64,000 bases of DNA from positions 198,448-262,447 of the forward strand of contig NZ_BDUC01000005.1 of NCBI RefSeq assembly GCF_002218085.1, given 5' to 3'. Below are positions 8,743 to 16,844 of this stretch, piece by piece. The translations under genes and the position numbers were made by a program. The stretch's first letter is position 1. Every line of letters begins with the position of its first letter. The DNA comes from Tolypothrix sp. NIES-4075 (GTDB taxonomy: Bacteria; Cyanobacteriota; Cyanobacteriia; Cyanobacteriales; Nostocaceae). Below the pieces are notes generated by a model, which ran no database searches, was not told the origin of the DNA, and saw nothing but the letters and a program-made list of their open reading frames with translations.

Positions 8743-8771
8743 AAGGGTAGACTCCTTGTCTGCCCTTTTTT
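8743..8771 (+). terminator. Rho-independent terminator between rbp and rpsU
   Basis: AAGGGTAGAC pairs with GTCTGCCCTT across a 5-base loop (10-bp stem with one G-U) and runs into a T tract. It would terminate or attenuate rbp transcription before rpsU. Confidence 0.85.
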
Positions 8772-8940
8772 GCTCAACACCCCTAGGTCCGATGCTGGAC
8801 AAAAATGGCACAAGCGATCATTTACTAGATCCAAGGGTCCCCCACGACCTGCATCGGATGTTCGCGAAGCGTCTCCCCTTGGGAGAAAGAACCGTCTCAT
8901 TTTTGTGAAACCCCAAAACATCAATTTAATTGGAGATACA

Positions 8941-9132
8941 ATGACCCAAATAATTCCCGGAGAAAATGAAGGAATAGAGTCAGCATTACGCCGATTTAAA
9001 CGAGAAGTTTCCAAAGCTGGAATTTTTCCAGACATGAAAAAGCATCGCCACTTTGAAACACCTCTGCAAAAACATAAGCGTAAAGCAGTTGCCAGACACA
9101 AACAAAGTAAAAGACGTTTTCGTAGTAATTAA
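8941..9132 (+). CDS. rpsU: 30S ribosomal protein bS21
   Basis: The 63-residue protein (MTQIIPGENEGIESALRRF... ending RRFRSN) is a typical basic bS21 with the 'ESALRRFKREVSKAG' helix and the KHRHFETP segment. bS21 sits on the platform of the small subunit and assists initiation. The ATG at 8941 follows AATTGGAGATACA, a proper ribosome-binding site; longer readings of the frame from 8770 cover the terminator and GC-rich repeats and are not credible. It follows the RRM gene as in Anabaena-type rbpA-rpsU loci. Confidence 0.95.
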   Translation: MTQIIPGENEGIESALRRFKREVSKAGIFPDMKKHRHFETPLQKHKRKAVARHKQSKRRFRSN

Positions 9133-9407
9133 GGATAACTCCTCACAAGCGGTTACTTTCACAGCAGTGGGGTACAGAGTGCGATAATAGCCAAAAGCGA
9201 AGAGTGTTTGATAGTTTTACGCTTTTTGAAACTGCCTCCAGAATGCTCAACGGTGCTTTATCAGCATAGTAGGATCGAGCGATCGCCGTAGGTGTGAAAG
9301 TAACCGATCGAGGAATGTACAAGCACAAAAGAAAAAGCTGCACGCGATCGCACTACTGCCAAGCCACTGTTGGATTAAAAAATAGAGCTATTTTAGTCGG
9401 ACGATAC

Positions 9408-10469
9408 TCAATTCAAATCACCAAAAAGCGCAGAAAATTCTGACTCAGTGGGTTCAAGTCTGGAAACCGCATTCAATTGATGTCTAGCTTGAGAAATTGT
9501 GTTATAAATTGGCTTGCGACAGCGGTTTATTACTCCCAATGGCTGATGTTCTGGTAGAGAATGCCAAGGAGTATAGGACAAATTTTCGCAAAATTCCATC
9601 TGTTCGGAGGAATCAAAACTCTGAGGTGGAATCTTGATAGTAGCCACCTTTAAAAAAGGAGATTTCCACTCAACTGTTGAATCTTCTATTGGCATTTTAT
9701 CAGCATCTGTCTGGAATTGAACCAAAAAATCAAAACAAGCTTCTTTGCTGTTTAAATGTTCAACCATTGCTTCACGAAGATAGTTCTCTGAAGTAGAAAC
9801 AGTTCTCCGAGAAATATTATCAGGGCTGGGTTTAGCAGAGAACTTAATTGCCCTATTACCAAGTTTATAGGGTGTCGTACTCCAATATTGAATTTCCAGC
9901 GGACTAACAATTTTTTTTCGCTGAATTGACGTGGCGATCGCAAACTCCTGCAAGTGCCATTTCAAAGGATTGAAGCCAGGAAAGAAAAATTTTAATGGTT
10001 CCTTACCCTCTGCTTGGGTCTGAAACAAATCGATATAGTCTTGAAGATTCCGAATAAAAAAGACTGGATGATTAATCATCACAAAGTCTTGAGTGTTTTT
10101 TTCATCTGTCAACAGCTTTTCGCCTGACACACCCAGAAGTTTAATTGCCATGCCCCGACCATCACCTATAGAATCAGCCTGAGGTTTTCCTGAGCTATTA
10201 GAGAAGCGTATACAAGCAGTAAACTTCTTCCCTGGCTCTTTAAAAACGCCAAATTTCAGTTCTTCGGAAAGGTTATTTTCAACTATAAATTCGCCCTTAA
10301 CACAACCATGATGTTTGGCGTGAGCATCGCGTCGGCTTGGTCTTTCTCCTGCTTGGTAGTTCTGCTCAATCTTCTGCACGATTATCTGTTCAATCGTCTG
10401 GATAGCAGATGCCTCATCTGGGGATAGATATTCTTTGTTAAGTTCTAATTTGCCTGATTGAGTTTGCAT
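9408..10469 (-). CDS. Catalase-related hydroperoxide lyase-like haem protein
   Basis: This 353-residue protein is a mini-catalase relative: 'HAKHHGCVKGEF' contains the distal His50, 'IRFSNSSG...DGRGMAIKLLG' (88-113) matches the catalase core, Asn133 lies in 'MINHPVFFIRN', and Tyr195 in 'IQYWSTTPYKLG' aligns with the proximal haem tyrosine. The size and the 'NHPVFFIRN' text fit catalase-related allene oxide synthases/hydroperoxide lyases rather than H2O2 catalases. A gene 58 bp upstream encodes a cyclooxygenase-like linoleate dioxygenase; in Nostoc punctiforme such a pair has been characterised as a 10S-dioxygenase with a 10S-hydroperoxide lyase. The product is probably a short-chain oxylipin and an aldehyde; specificity here is inferred. 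Confidence 0.85.
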   Translation of the reverse strand: MQTQSGKLELNKEYLSPDEASAIQTIEQIIVQKIEQNYQAGERPSRRDAHAKHHGCVKGEFIVENNLSEELKFGVFKEPGKKFTACIRFSNSSGKPQADSIGDGRGMAIKLLGVSGEKLLTDEKNTQDFVMINHPVFFIRNLQDYIDLFQTQAEGKEPLKFFFPGFNPLKWHLQEFAIATSIQRKKIVSPLEIQYWSTTPYKLGNRAIKFSAKPSPDNISRRTVSTSENYLREAMVEHLNSKEACFDFLVQFQTDADKMPIEDSTVEWKSPFLKVATIKIPPQSFDSSEQMEFCENLSYTPWHSLPEHQPLGVINRCRKPIYNTISQARHQLNAVSRLEPTESEFSALFGDLN

Positions 10470-10527
10470 ACATTCTTTTTGGGTATCAGCAATAGAGAAA
10501 GAAAAAGGAAAATTGAGCTTTTATCTT

Positions 10528-12075
10528 TTACTTTCCTTGAGTCATAGTCACTTGAAATTTTTTGTTTGTTTGAGGAATATTCCGATGCAGAACATCTGAT
10601 AGACTGTGACTAGTTTGAATAATTTCCATACCAACTGGTGAAAAGGTTTTTTCATTGAAAACATTTTCAGCCAACAGGGGATTTGTTAATGCTTGTGAAA
10701 AAGCATCAACACCAACCAGTCTTCCGATTAATGGACCTGTAGCAGAGTTCTCCCGTGTATCCTCAGCAAATATTCCAACGTAGTATTCGATATTGTCCAC
10801 ATGACCGTAGAAACGTTTCAGCAATTTTTGAGCTTCAATATTACCAGTAATTTGGTCAAAATCTGTTACCCGTGGAAACTTGCACAGTTCCCGGTAATCG
10901 TTATAGCTAGCTAACTGTGATACTCTCCCCAGTTGGATACTTCTCCAGTCAGTTTCAAGCAAAAAGGGAGCAGTATTGAAAACACCCATCTGTCCAGCAG
11001 GTTGCAAAGAAGCATTTTCAAACAAGTTTCCCAAACCTCTGCTAGTGACCATATCGTTATTCCATAACGTCTCGGTCATCGGTATTTTTTGACTGTCTAA
11101 ATACACTTCATTGGGTGTGAGAGAGTGCCACCGATATAACAAATCAAACTCTACAGTCATCCAATTTTGGCGATACCATTTTTCATTGGTAAAAGACTTT
11201 GGATCGGCGATAAATTTGAAGTAATAAGGAGCAATATGATTAACATATTCCTCAACCACTATTTGAATTAGCAAAACGATAATGATATTTCTTGCAGTTT
11301 GAAACAGCCGTTCATCATCCCAATTGCTATAGTTCTTAGCTAAAATATCGCAGATGCGGTTGTGTTCCCTCAAAAAAAGGGTGTTAATCATCACATAGCC
11401 AATTTGTACATTGCCCCTTTCCTTACCGACCGCAAACATTTTTTCTTTCTTTGTCTGGTCTAGTTCGGGGGGAAAAATCACCTCAAGGTCTTTAAATTCT
11501 TCTTTGACAACCCCATCCTGAAAATAGTATTGAGGATATTCTTCACCATTAATAAACTGACTTTTCAGCTTACCACCTTCATGGCTTCTCAAAATATTAG
11601 TAACTTCTCTTTTTAAACCATATAGGGGGCTAACATCAATTTCGTGGTTGGAGGTATTTTTTAAAAAGTTATTACGGTCAATTCGTAAAAAACCATCCGT
11701 AAACCATTGTGCAAAATACGGGAACAATAAAGTAGATTTCGTAGATAAAATTGTGTCTTCTTTTCTCCGAAATAGCTCGGAAAGTTCATCCCATGATGGC
11801 AACTTAGAAACATTTTCTTCAACTGGTGGTAAATGACGCCCATTATAAGTGCGATCGCTCAATGAATCCCATGATGTATAGGGAGCCATTGTGCTTAAAG
11901 GGTAGGGGCGGGTTGGAGCTTTGTAAATTGCATTATTAATGATGAATTTGTTAATACGCCGCTTGAGAAAGTTATTACTTTGAACAAAATCCCAAAACCA
12001 CTTGAAATGAGTTAAAACGTAACCTTCTAATTTGTTTCTTAGCCCATCGTTAATTGTACTTCTGCTTTTTGTCAT
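10528..12075 (-). CDS. Cyclooxygenase-like fatty-acid (linoleate 10S) dioxygenase, haem peroxidase family
   Basis: A 515-residue animal-type haem peroxidase close to prostaglandin H synthase: 'LFLREHNRICD' (233-243), 'NTSNHEID...YGL', and the active-site 'EFDLLYRWHSLTP' in which Tyr314 and His317 correspond to the catalytic tyrosine and proximal haem His of COX (YHWH). The segment aligned with the COX distal motif reads FAQWFTDGF, with Asp where COX has His207. There is no signal peptide. It is transcribed just before the catalase-related lyase gene, matching the Nostoc linoleate 10S-dioxygenase/lyase tandem. Predicted role: oxygenation of C18 fatty acids to hydroperoxides. Confidence 0.86.
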   Translation of the reverse strand: MTKSRSTINDGLRNKLEGYVLTHFKWFWDFVQSNNFLKRRINKFIINNAIYKAPTRPYPLSTMAPYTSWDSLSDRTYNGRHLPPVEENVSKLPSWDELSELFRRKEDTILSTKSTLLFPYFAQWFTDGFLRIDRNNFLKNTSNHEIDVSPLYGLKREVTNILRSHEGGKLKSQFINGEEYPQYYFQDGVVKEEFKDLEVIFPPELDQTKKEKMFAVGKERGNVQIGYVMINTLFLREHNRICDILAKNYSNWDDERLFQTARNIIIVLLIQIVVEEYVNHIAPYYFKFIADPKSFTNEKWYRQNWMTVEFDLLYRWHSLTPNEVYLDSQKIPMTETLWNNDMVTSRGLGNLFENASLQPAGQMGVFNTAPFLLETDWRSIQLGRVSQLASYNDYRELCKFPRVTDFDQITGNIEAQKLLKRFYGHVDNIEYYVGIFAEDTRENSATGPLIGRLVGVDAFSQALTNPLLAENVFNEKTFSPVGMEIIQTSHSLSDVLHRNIPQTNKKFQVTMTQGK

Positions 12076-12269
12076 AAGGATATCCCCCTAAAAATGCAAT
12101 CTTATTCTTCAAGGTATGATAAACGTCTAACTTATCTAAAAGACGAGAATTGGAATGTTTAGAAATATTTAGCTTGCAACTACAACAGTCAATCAGGCTT
12201 AACAAAACTCAACTATTTAATTAAGAAAACCAGTCTGGCTGCTATTGTATTGTAAAAAGGTTATTAGGG

Positions 12270-12550
12270 CTTTGACAGTACCCCAGCGGGTACTTCTGTT
12301 ATGATTCACGATATAGTAACGCATTTGACATAAAGCTGTTCCACTGGCGCGGGAAACCCTTGCTGTGGGGGTGGCTTCCCAAGTGGAACAACTGCCGTCA
12401 TTTGGCGTGAAAACCCCCTGTGGAAGCGCTGCCTCTCCTGAAAAAGACGCTACTTTGAACACCACGGTACTGGCTTTTATCAATAATCAACAGTCAACAA
12501 GTTTAAACAGCGCAACGTCTCTACGACGGATGCGATTTCAGCAGACATGA
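12270..12550. repeat. Repeat-rich intergenic region
   Basis: Between the dioxygenase start and the DUF5682 stop lies a mosaic of short inverted repeats: GTACCCCAGCGGGTAC, GTTCCACTGGCGC with its partner CAAGTGGAAC, and CTGCCGTCAT, which also ends the repeat family at 24838-24968. No gene is supported here. Confidence 0.5.
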
Positions 12551-12568
12551 TATGACTTTTACCTTTTT

Positions 12569-15001
12569 TTACACTCCCAACAATTGAGCGATAATAGGCA
12601 AGACAACAGCGGCGTTATCCTCATCAAATTCGCGAATATTTGTAGAATTGGATGCAGTTTTTCGATTGAGTCCAAGTTTTACTTTTTCACCTATTTGTCG
12701 CCTTTCTGATGCGGAAAAATTGCTAAAAGTGCGTCGCAATAATGGTAGCAAAGCGGTAAACAATTCACTAGGTAATTGAGTTATCCAATTGTCTAAAACT
12801 TGCCAAAGGATATCATCGTGTAAAAGCAATAAACCACTACCTTTGAGAAATCCTTCTACCCAGGCTGCTGCTTGGGGTGGAACTGTGGCAAGAGAAAGCG
12901 CTAATTTCATGCGTCGCGCGGCTTCATCGGCGTTAAAAATACCAGCATCTAGCAATAAACGACAACAGCAACCAGCGATTAGTTTATGCAGTCTTTCGTT
13001 GTCGGAAATTTGCGATAATACTTGTTGCCAAGATGTTATGTGTTCTTCATTTTGCAGTAAAGCGATCGCACTATTCACTTTCATTACATTATCGTACATT
13101 GCTGCCGCTGCATCGTCATCCAAAGAAATGCAAGCACCAGGTAGAGAAATGCAAATTCGCGTGACTAATTTATCAACTACATGAGTTATCATCTTCGTAT
13201 CTGATGAGCGGACATTACCGTAACGCAATACATTTGCTAATGGTGGTAATGCTGCCATTAAATGTGTGACATCACTAACTAAAGCCGCAGCATTTTCTAA
13301 ACGCGACATTAAATAACTAACGGCATCAGCTAAATCTGATAATATTACTTGATTTAAAAGAGTTGTTAGTGTTGGCAAATCATTTGCTGCATCTGCTTTG
13401 TTACAAGCAATATTCGCAGCAGCATCTTTAACAGTATTGCCCCAAATTCCAGCTTCAATTAAGCTAACAGCAAACTCTGGATGCCACTGCAAACGCCAGA
13501 ATTCGTGAAAAGTGCCTTTTTTATTACTTGAAAGTTGAAGTTGTCCCCAAGGAATTTCTAAAAGATTGAGACGGTGTAATAAGTGCGATCGCTCTAAATC
13601 ATTATTATTTCTTAAATCTAGATCTAGCGTCTTTTCGGTTACTTCTGCCGCAATTCGCAAACGTTTTTGTTGCCGGATTAAATCTTGTTGCAACGGCACC
13701 ATCGGCGTTTCTGGTGGGACTTTGCCCAAGCGATCGCCAACTATGAGTTGATCGTGAATCAGACGCATCGGTAAATCGCTGCCAAAACAAAGCACAGCTT
13801 GGGTAGCTTCATTTAATTCAAAAAGACCTGGGAGAGAGCGATTTCTCAAAGCCGCCAAAGATTCCGCCAACCGCACCGCTTCAATTACATGCGCCGAGGA
13901 AGCATCTAAACCTTGTTGGCGTAACAAATGTGCAACCTGTGTCAGCCAGCGAATAGGGACTAGGGAGGAGGGGGGGAGGGGGGGAGTGGGGGATGGGGGG
14001 ATGGGGGGATGGGGGGAAAGAAGAATAATTCTCCTTGTCTCCTTGTCTCCAAGTCCCCTTGTCTTTTTGTCTCCAAGGAGTCCCCCTTGTCCCCCTTGTC
14101 CCCATTCCCAAAGATGATGATACCAACCGGGCGATTCTATACCGGCACCGTACCCGCTGTTATAAGATAAACGTCTGTAAGTCCAAGGTATCCAAGTTGC
14201 CTCTACCTTTATTTTGGGTAGTCCTTTTAGTATTGTTGTATCTTCTTTAACAGGTGGCAAAGGGGAAAGTGCTGGAGCGTGCCAAGCGCCACAGACAACA
14301 GCAATTCTTTGAAAGCCTGTTTTTTCAGCTTCGCGGATAGTTTTCCGCATATATGCTTCGCGCTGCGCTTCTATGGGGTCTGTTGATGGCGGTGTATCCT
14401 GACGCACAGCGGTCATTGCTTCGAGGATGGCGGCGAACAAATCAACGCTGTTATGACGTTGTTCTACCATGTGTTCCCACCAGCGATCGCCGTCGCTGTA
14501 ACCTGCGGCTTTTCCTAGCAACGAGAGCGGATCTTCAGCGAGGGAGGAGGGGAGTGGAGGAGAGGGGGAGATGGGGGGAGGGGGAGAGGGGGGAGACAAG
14601 GGAGAAATTTTTCCAATTCGTCCCCCTTGTCCCCCTTGTCCTCCACTCCCCCTGTCCCCATCTCCCCCTGTCCCCTTGTCCCCTATCGCCATTCGGTGCG
14701 CTAAGGGTAAGTCCATAAAGCGGACGGGGATGTTATGAGTTAAGCCGTAATCGAGTGCTTGCCATTCTGGTGAGAAGATGGCGAAGGGATAATAAACGCA
14801 CTCTTGGGGTTTATCCGGTACATATATGAGTAATGCGACTGGTGGCTGCATTGCAGGTGAACCTACCAGATGCAATACTGATTCGGCATCGGGTGGTCCT
14901 TCGATGAGGATTGTATCTGGTTGAAGGGTTTCTAAGGCTTGACGCAAACTGCGTGCTGAACCGGGACCGTGATGTCGGATACCGAAGATGTGAATGGTCA
15001 T
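12569..15001 (-). CDS. DUF5682 protein of the MoxR/vWA system, with two in-frame repeat insertions
   Basis: The N-terminus ('IFGIRHHGPGSARSLRQAL...ILIEGPPD', 4-38) and 'RIAVVCGAWHAPAL' (232-245) are hallmarks of DUF5682 and recall TraB/ChaN-type folds. The large helical C-terminal part contains 'SSAHVIEAVRLAESLAALR'. In homologous operons it stands with SWIM, DUF5691, MoxR and vWA proteins, as here. Residues ~107-154 and ~301-347 are Gly/Gln/Asp-rich then Pro/Ser-rich stretches encoded by the G-rich/C-rich repeat family; they sit between conserved segments and keep the frame. Enzymatic function is not established. Confidence 0.85.
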   Translation of the reverse strand: MTIHIFGIRHHGPGSARSLRQALETLQPDTILIEGPPDAESVLHLVGSPAMQPPVALLIYVPDKPQECVYYPFAIFSPEWQALDYGLTHNIPVRFMDLPLAHRMAIGDKGTGGDGDRGSGGQGGQGGRIGKISPLSPPSPPPPISPSPPLPSSLAEDPLSLLGKAAGYSDGDRWWEHMVEQRHNSVDLFAAILEAMTAVRQDTPPSTDPIEAQREAYMRKTIREAEKTGFQRIAVVCGAWHAPALSPLPPVKEDTTILKGLPKIKVEATWIPWTYRRLSYNSGYGAGIESPGWYHHLWEWGQGGQGGLLGDKKTRGLGDKETRRIILLSPHPPIPPSPTPPLPPSSLVPIRWLTQVAHLLRQQGLDASSAHVIEAVRLAESLAALRNRSLPGLFELNEATQAVLCFGSDLPMRLIHDQLIVGDRLGKVPPETPMVPLQQDLIRQQKRLRIAAEVTEKTLDLDLRNNNDLERSHLLHRLNLLEIPWGQLQLSSNKKGTFHEFWRLQWHPEFAVSLIEAGIWGNTVKDAAANIACNKADAANDLPTLTTLLNQVILSDLADAVSYLMSRLENAAALVSDVTHLMAALPPLANVLRYGNVRSSDTKMITHVVDKLVTRICISLPGACISLDDDAAAAMYDNVMKVNSAIALLQNEEHITSWQQVLSQISDNERLHKLIAGCCCRLLLDAGIFNADEAARRMKLALSLATVPPQAAAWVEGFLKGSGLLLLHDDILWQVLDNWITQLPSELFTALLPLLRRTFSNFSASERRQIGEKVKLGLNRKTASNSTNIREFDEDNAAVVLPIIAQLLGV
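13961..14101. repeat. In-frame G-rich/AT/C-rich inverted repeat inside the DUF5682 gene (copy 2)
   Basis: On the plus strand a run of GGGGGGAT units leads to AAGAATAATTCTCC and then to CTTGTCTCCAAGTCCCC units. It encodes about 47 residues of low complexity between 'YHHLWEW' and 'VPIRWLTQVA' of the protein. Confidence 0.8.
14540..14683. repeat. In-frame G-rich/AT/C-rich inverted repeat inside the DUF5682 gene (copy 1)
   Basis: The same architecture as the copy at 13961: GGGGGAG units, a core GGGAGAAATTTTTCC, then CCCCCTTGTCCCC units. It encodes about 48 residues between 'LAHRMAI' and 'EDPLSLLGKAAGY'. Confidence 0.8.
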
Positions 15002-15125
15002 GGTAAGAAGGGTGAGGAGTCAATCAAAACACATCACTTATTGAAATGCTTGCCAAAAAGCGATCGCGTTTTGGCAAAAAAAATGTCTAATTCAGGCGAT
15101 CGCATAAAATGTCTGCATATTAAGA

Positions 15126-15350
15126 CTAGACTACATTATCTCGCGGCTCGGAACTATTACGAAAACGCGCTTTGAACTCCGGATAATTTTCTAAATCCTC
15201 TAATGACTGTAACGGAGGCATTTCAATCCAATTGCCCTCTGTATGTAGCTTGTCTACATAAGCATAAAAGGCTTCTTGATCGTCTCGATGAGTAAGAACA
15301 TAATCGTGCAACTCTTTTTGGTTCATTGCTTCAAAGTTAGGTTTACTCAT
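15126..15350 (-). CDS. DUF6887 family small protein
   Basis: The 74-residue product (MSKPNFEAMNQKELHDYVL...) matches the short acidic DUF6887 family of cyanobacteria ('LTHRDDQEAFYAYVDKL'). ATG at 15350 is chosen because homologues begin at this Met and because it overlaps the stop of the upstream DUF6888 frame in an ATGA arrangement, implying translational coupling. The pair resembles a two-gene module of toxin-antitoxin size, but no activity is known. It sits between MoxR and DUF5682 on the same strand. Confidence 0.75.
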   Translation of the reverse strand: MSKPNFEAMNQKELHDYVLTHRDDQEAFYAYVDKLHTEGNWIEMPPLQSLEDLENYPEFKARFRNSSEPRDNVV

Positions 15351-15526
15351 CCTATATACCTCCATTTACCGTTAGGATATATTTCTATGATATTTTCCTC
15401 ACCCGCTAGGATAAATACGTTCCCCGTTCGTTCATCCATCCGAACGATATTGATAGGTAAGTAAAGTTTAGTGAACCAGCAGCACAACACATAGCACTGT
15501 GTTTTTTGTTCTAGCGTAGGGATAAT
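15347..15526 (-). CDS. DUF6888 family small protein with apparent ATT start
   Basis: This 59-codon frame reads (I)IPTLEQKTQCYVLCCWFTK, then LYLPINIVRMDERTGNVFIL, then AGEENIIEIYPNGKWRYIG. It is a full-length DUF6888 protein, the usual partner of DUF6887. The position where an initiator Met is expected is ATT, placed 5 bases after a strong GAGGAG Shine-Dalgarno; no ATG, GTG or TTG occurs in frame before codon 13. Either ATT is the initiator or a start-codon mutation has silenced the gene. The stop overlaps the DUF6887 ATG (ATGA). Confidence 0.65.
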   Translation of the reverse strand: MIPTLEQKTQCYVLCCWFTKLYLPINIVRMDERTGNVFILAGEENIIEIYPNGKWRYIG

Positions 15527-15701
15527 TTGGACTCCTCAATATCGCTACCTAGCATGAGTATAACAGCTTCCAAAGCACGCAAAACTTGATAAAACATATA
15601 GTTTACGACGTGCGTAGACGCAGCTTGCGGTCGATAGTGCGATCGCGCTTATTTTACGAACCGCGTTGGCACATCAAGGCGGCTAGAAGTGAGACTTTCC
15701 T

Positions 15702-16844
15702 CTAAGATACCTCCCGACAAGCGCGATATAAATCCTTCCACCCATCCCTTTCTTTCACCACCGTTTCCAAATACTCGCGCCAAACTACTTTATCCTGCAC
15801 TGGGTCTTTAATCACCGCTCCAATCAACCCAGAAGCAACATCTGCTGCTTGTAAATTTCCATCGCCAAAATGCGCCGATAACGCCATACCATTATTAACA
15901 ACAGAAATTACTTCCGCTGTACTCAAAGTGCTACTAGGCGATTTAATCTTGGTTTTCCCATCTTCCGTAACACCGCTACGCAATTCCCGAAATATAGTAA
16001 CGATGCGGCGAATTTCTTCTAATGCTGGGGGTTCGGCTGGCAATTCTAAAGCTTTTCCCAAACTTTCCACCCGCAACTGTACAATTTCCACTTCTTCATC
16101 TACAGTCTTTGGTAAAGGCAAAACTACCGTGTTAAAACGGCGTTTCAAAGCGCTGGAAAGCTCATTAACGCCCTTATCGCGGTCATTTGCAGTCGCAATT
16201 ACACTAAAACCCTTCCGCGCTTGCACCTGGGAATTCAGTTCCGGTATCGGCAGTGTTTTCTCGGAAAGCACAGTAATTAATGTATCCTGCACATCAGCAG
16301 GAATGCGCGTCAACTCCTCCACACGGGCAATTTTGCCATCTTCCATCGCCCGCATCAACGGACTTTGAACCAAAGCCGCCATCGAAGGACCATCAGCCAA
16401 CAACTTCGCATAATTCCAACCGTAGCGAATCGCTTCCTCACTCGTCCCAGCCGTACCCTGAATTAACAGCGTCGAATCACCAGAAATCGCCGCCGCCAAA
16501 TGTTCAGAAACCCAAGATTTCGCCGTTCCCGGTACACCAAGCAACAACAAAGCCCGATCCGTCGTCAAAGTAGCCGTCGCAACCTCAATTATCCGCCTGT
16601 CCCCAATATACTTCGGCGACACCTCAAACCCATTATCCAACCTTCCCCCCAAAATATACATTACCACCCCCCAAGGCGACAACCTCCAATTCGGCGGACG
16701 TTGCTTATCATCCACCTTACCCAACTCCGCCAACTCAACAGCAAACAGTTCCTCCGCATGTTCCCTCAACAAACTCGTCCTTTCCTCTTCCCCCTTCTTC
16801 CTTGGTGTCCTTGGCGCCTTGGCGGTTCGATTCTCTTCACTCAT
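15702..16844 (-). CDS. MoxR-type AAA+ ATPase of the SWIM/DUF5691/DUF5682/vWA system
   Basis: A 380-residue AAA+ protein: Walker A GVPGTAKS at 103-110, the 'GTAGTSEEAIRYGWNY' segment, 'RVEELTRIPADVQDTLITVLSE' at the Walker B region, and 'VIATANDRDKGVNELSSALKRRF' covering sensor 1 and the arginine finger. MoxR ATPases form hexamers that work with vWA proteins. ATG at 16844 overlaps the DUF5691 stop by one base (TGATG), so translation is coupled; a GTG one codon upstream is less likely. Residues ~6-17 (RTAKAPRTPRKK) are encoded by a dispersed repeat (CCAAGGCGCCAAGGACACC), an acquired N-terminal extension. Confidence 0.9.
   Translation of the reverse strand: MSEENRTAKAPRTPRKKGEEERTSLLREHAEELFAVELAELGKVDDKQRPPNWRLSPWGVVMYILGGRLDNGFEVSPKYIGDRRIIEVATATLTTDRALLLLGVPGTAKSWVSEHLAAAISGDSTLLIQGTAGTSEEAIRYGWNYAKLLADGPSMAALVQSPLMRAMEDGKIARVEELTRIPADVQDTLITVLSEKTLPIPELNSQVQARKGFSVIATANDRDKGVNELSSALKRRFNTVVLPLPKTVDEEVEIVQLRVESLGKALELPAEPPALEEIRRIVTIFRELRSGVTEDGKTKIKSPSSTLSTAEVISVVNNGMALSAHFGDGNLQAADVASGLIGAVIKDPVQDKVVWREYLETVVKERDGWKDLYRACREVS

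Noticed and set aside
8770..8940. Long N-terminal extension of rpsU
   Set aside because: It reads through the terminator and GC-rich repeat; the bS21 start with its own GGAG is at 8941.
12217..12483. Short frames in the gap before DUF5682
   Set aside because: They follow inverted repeats and lack ribosome-binding sites.
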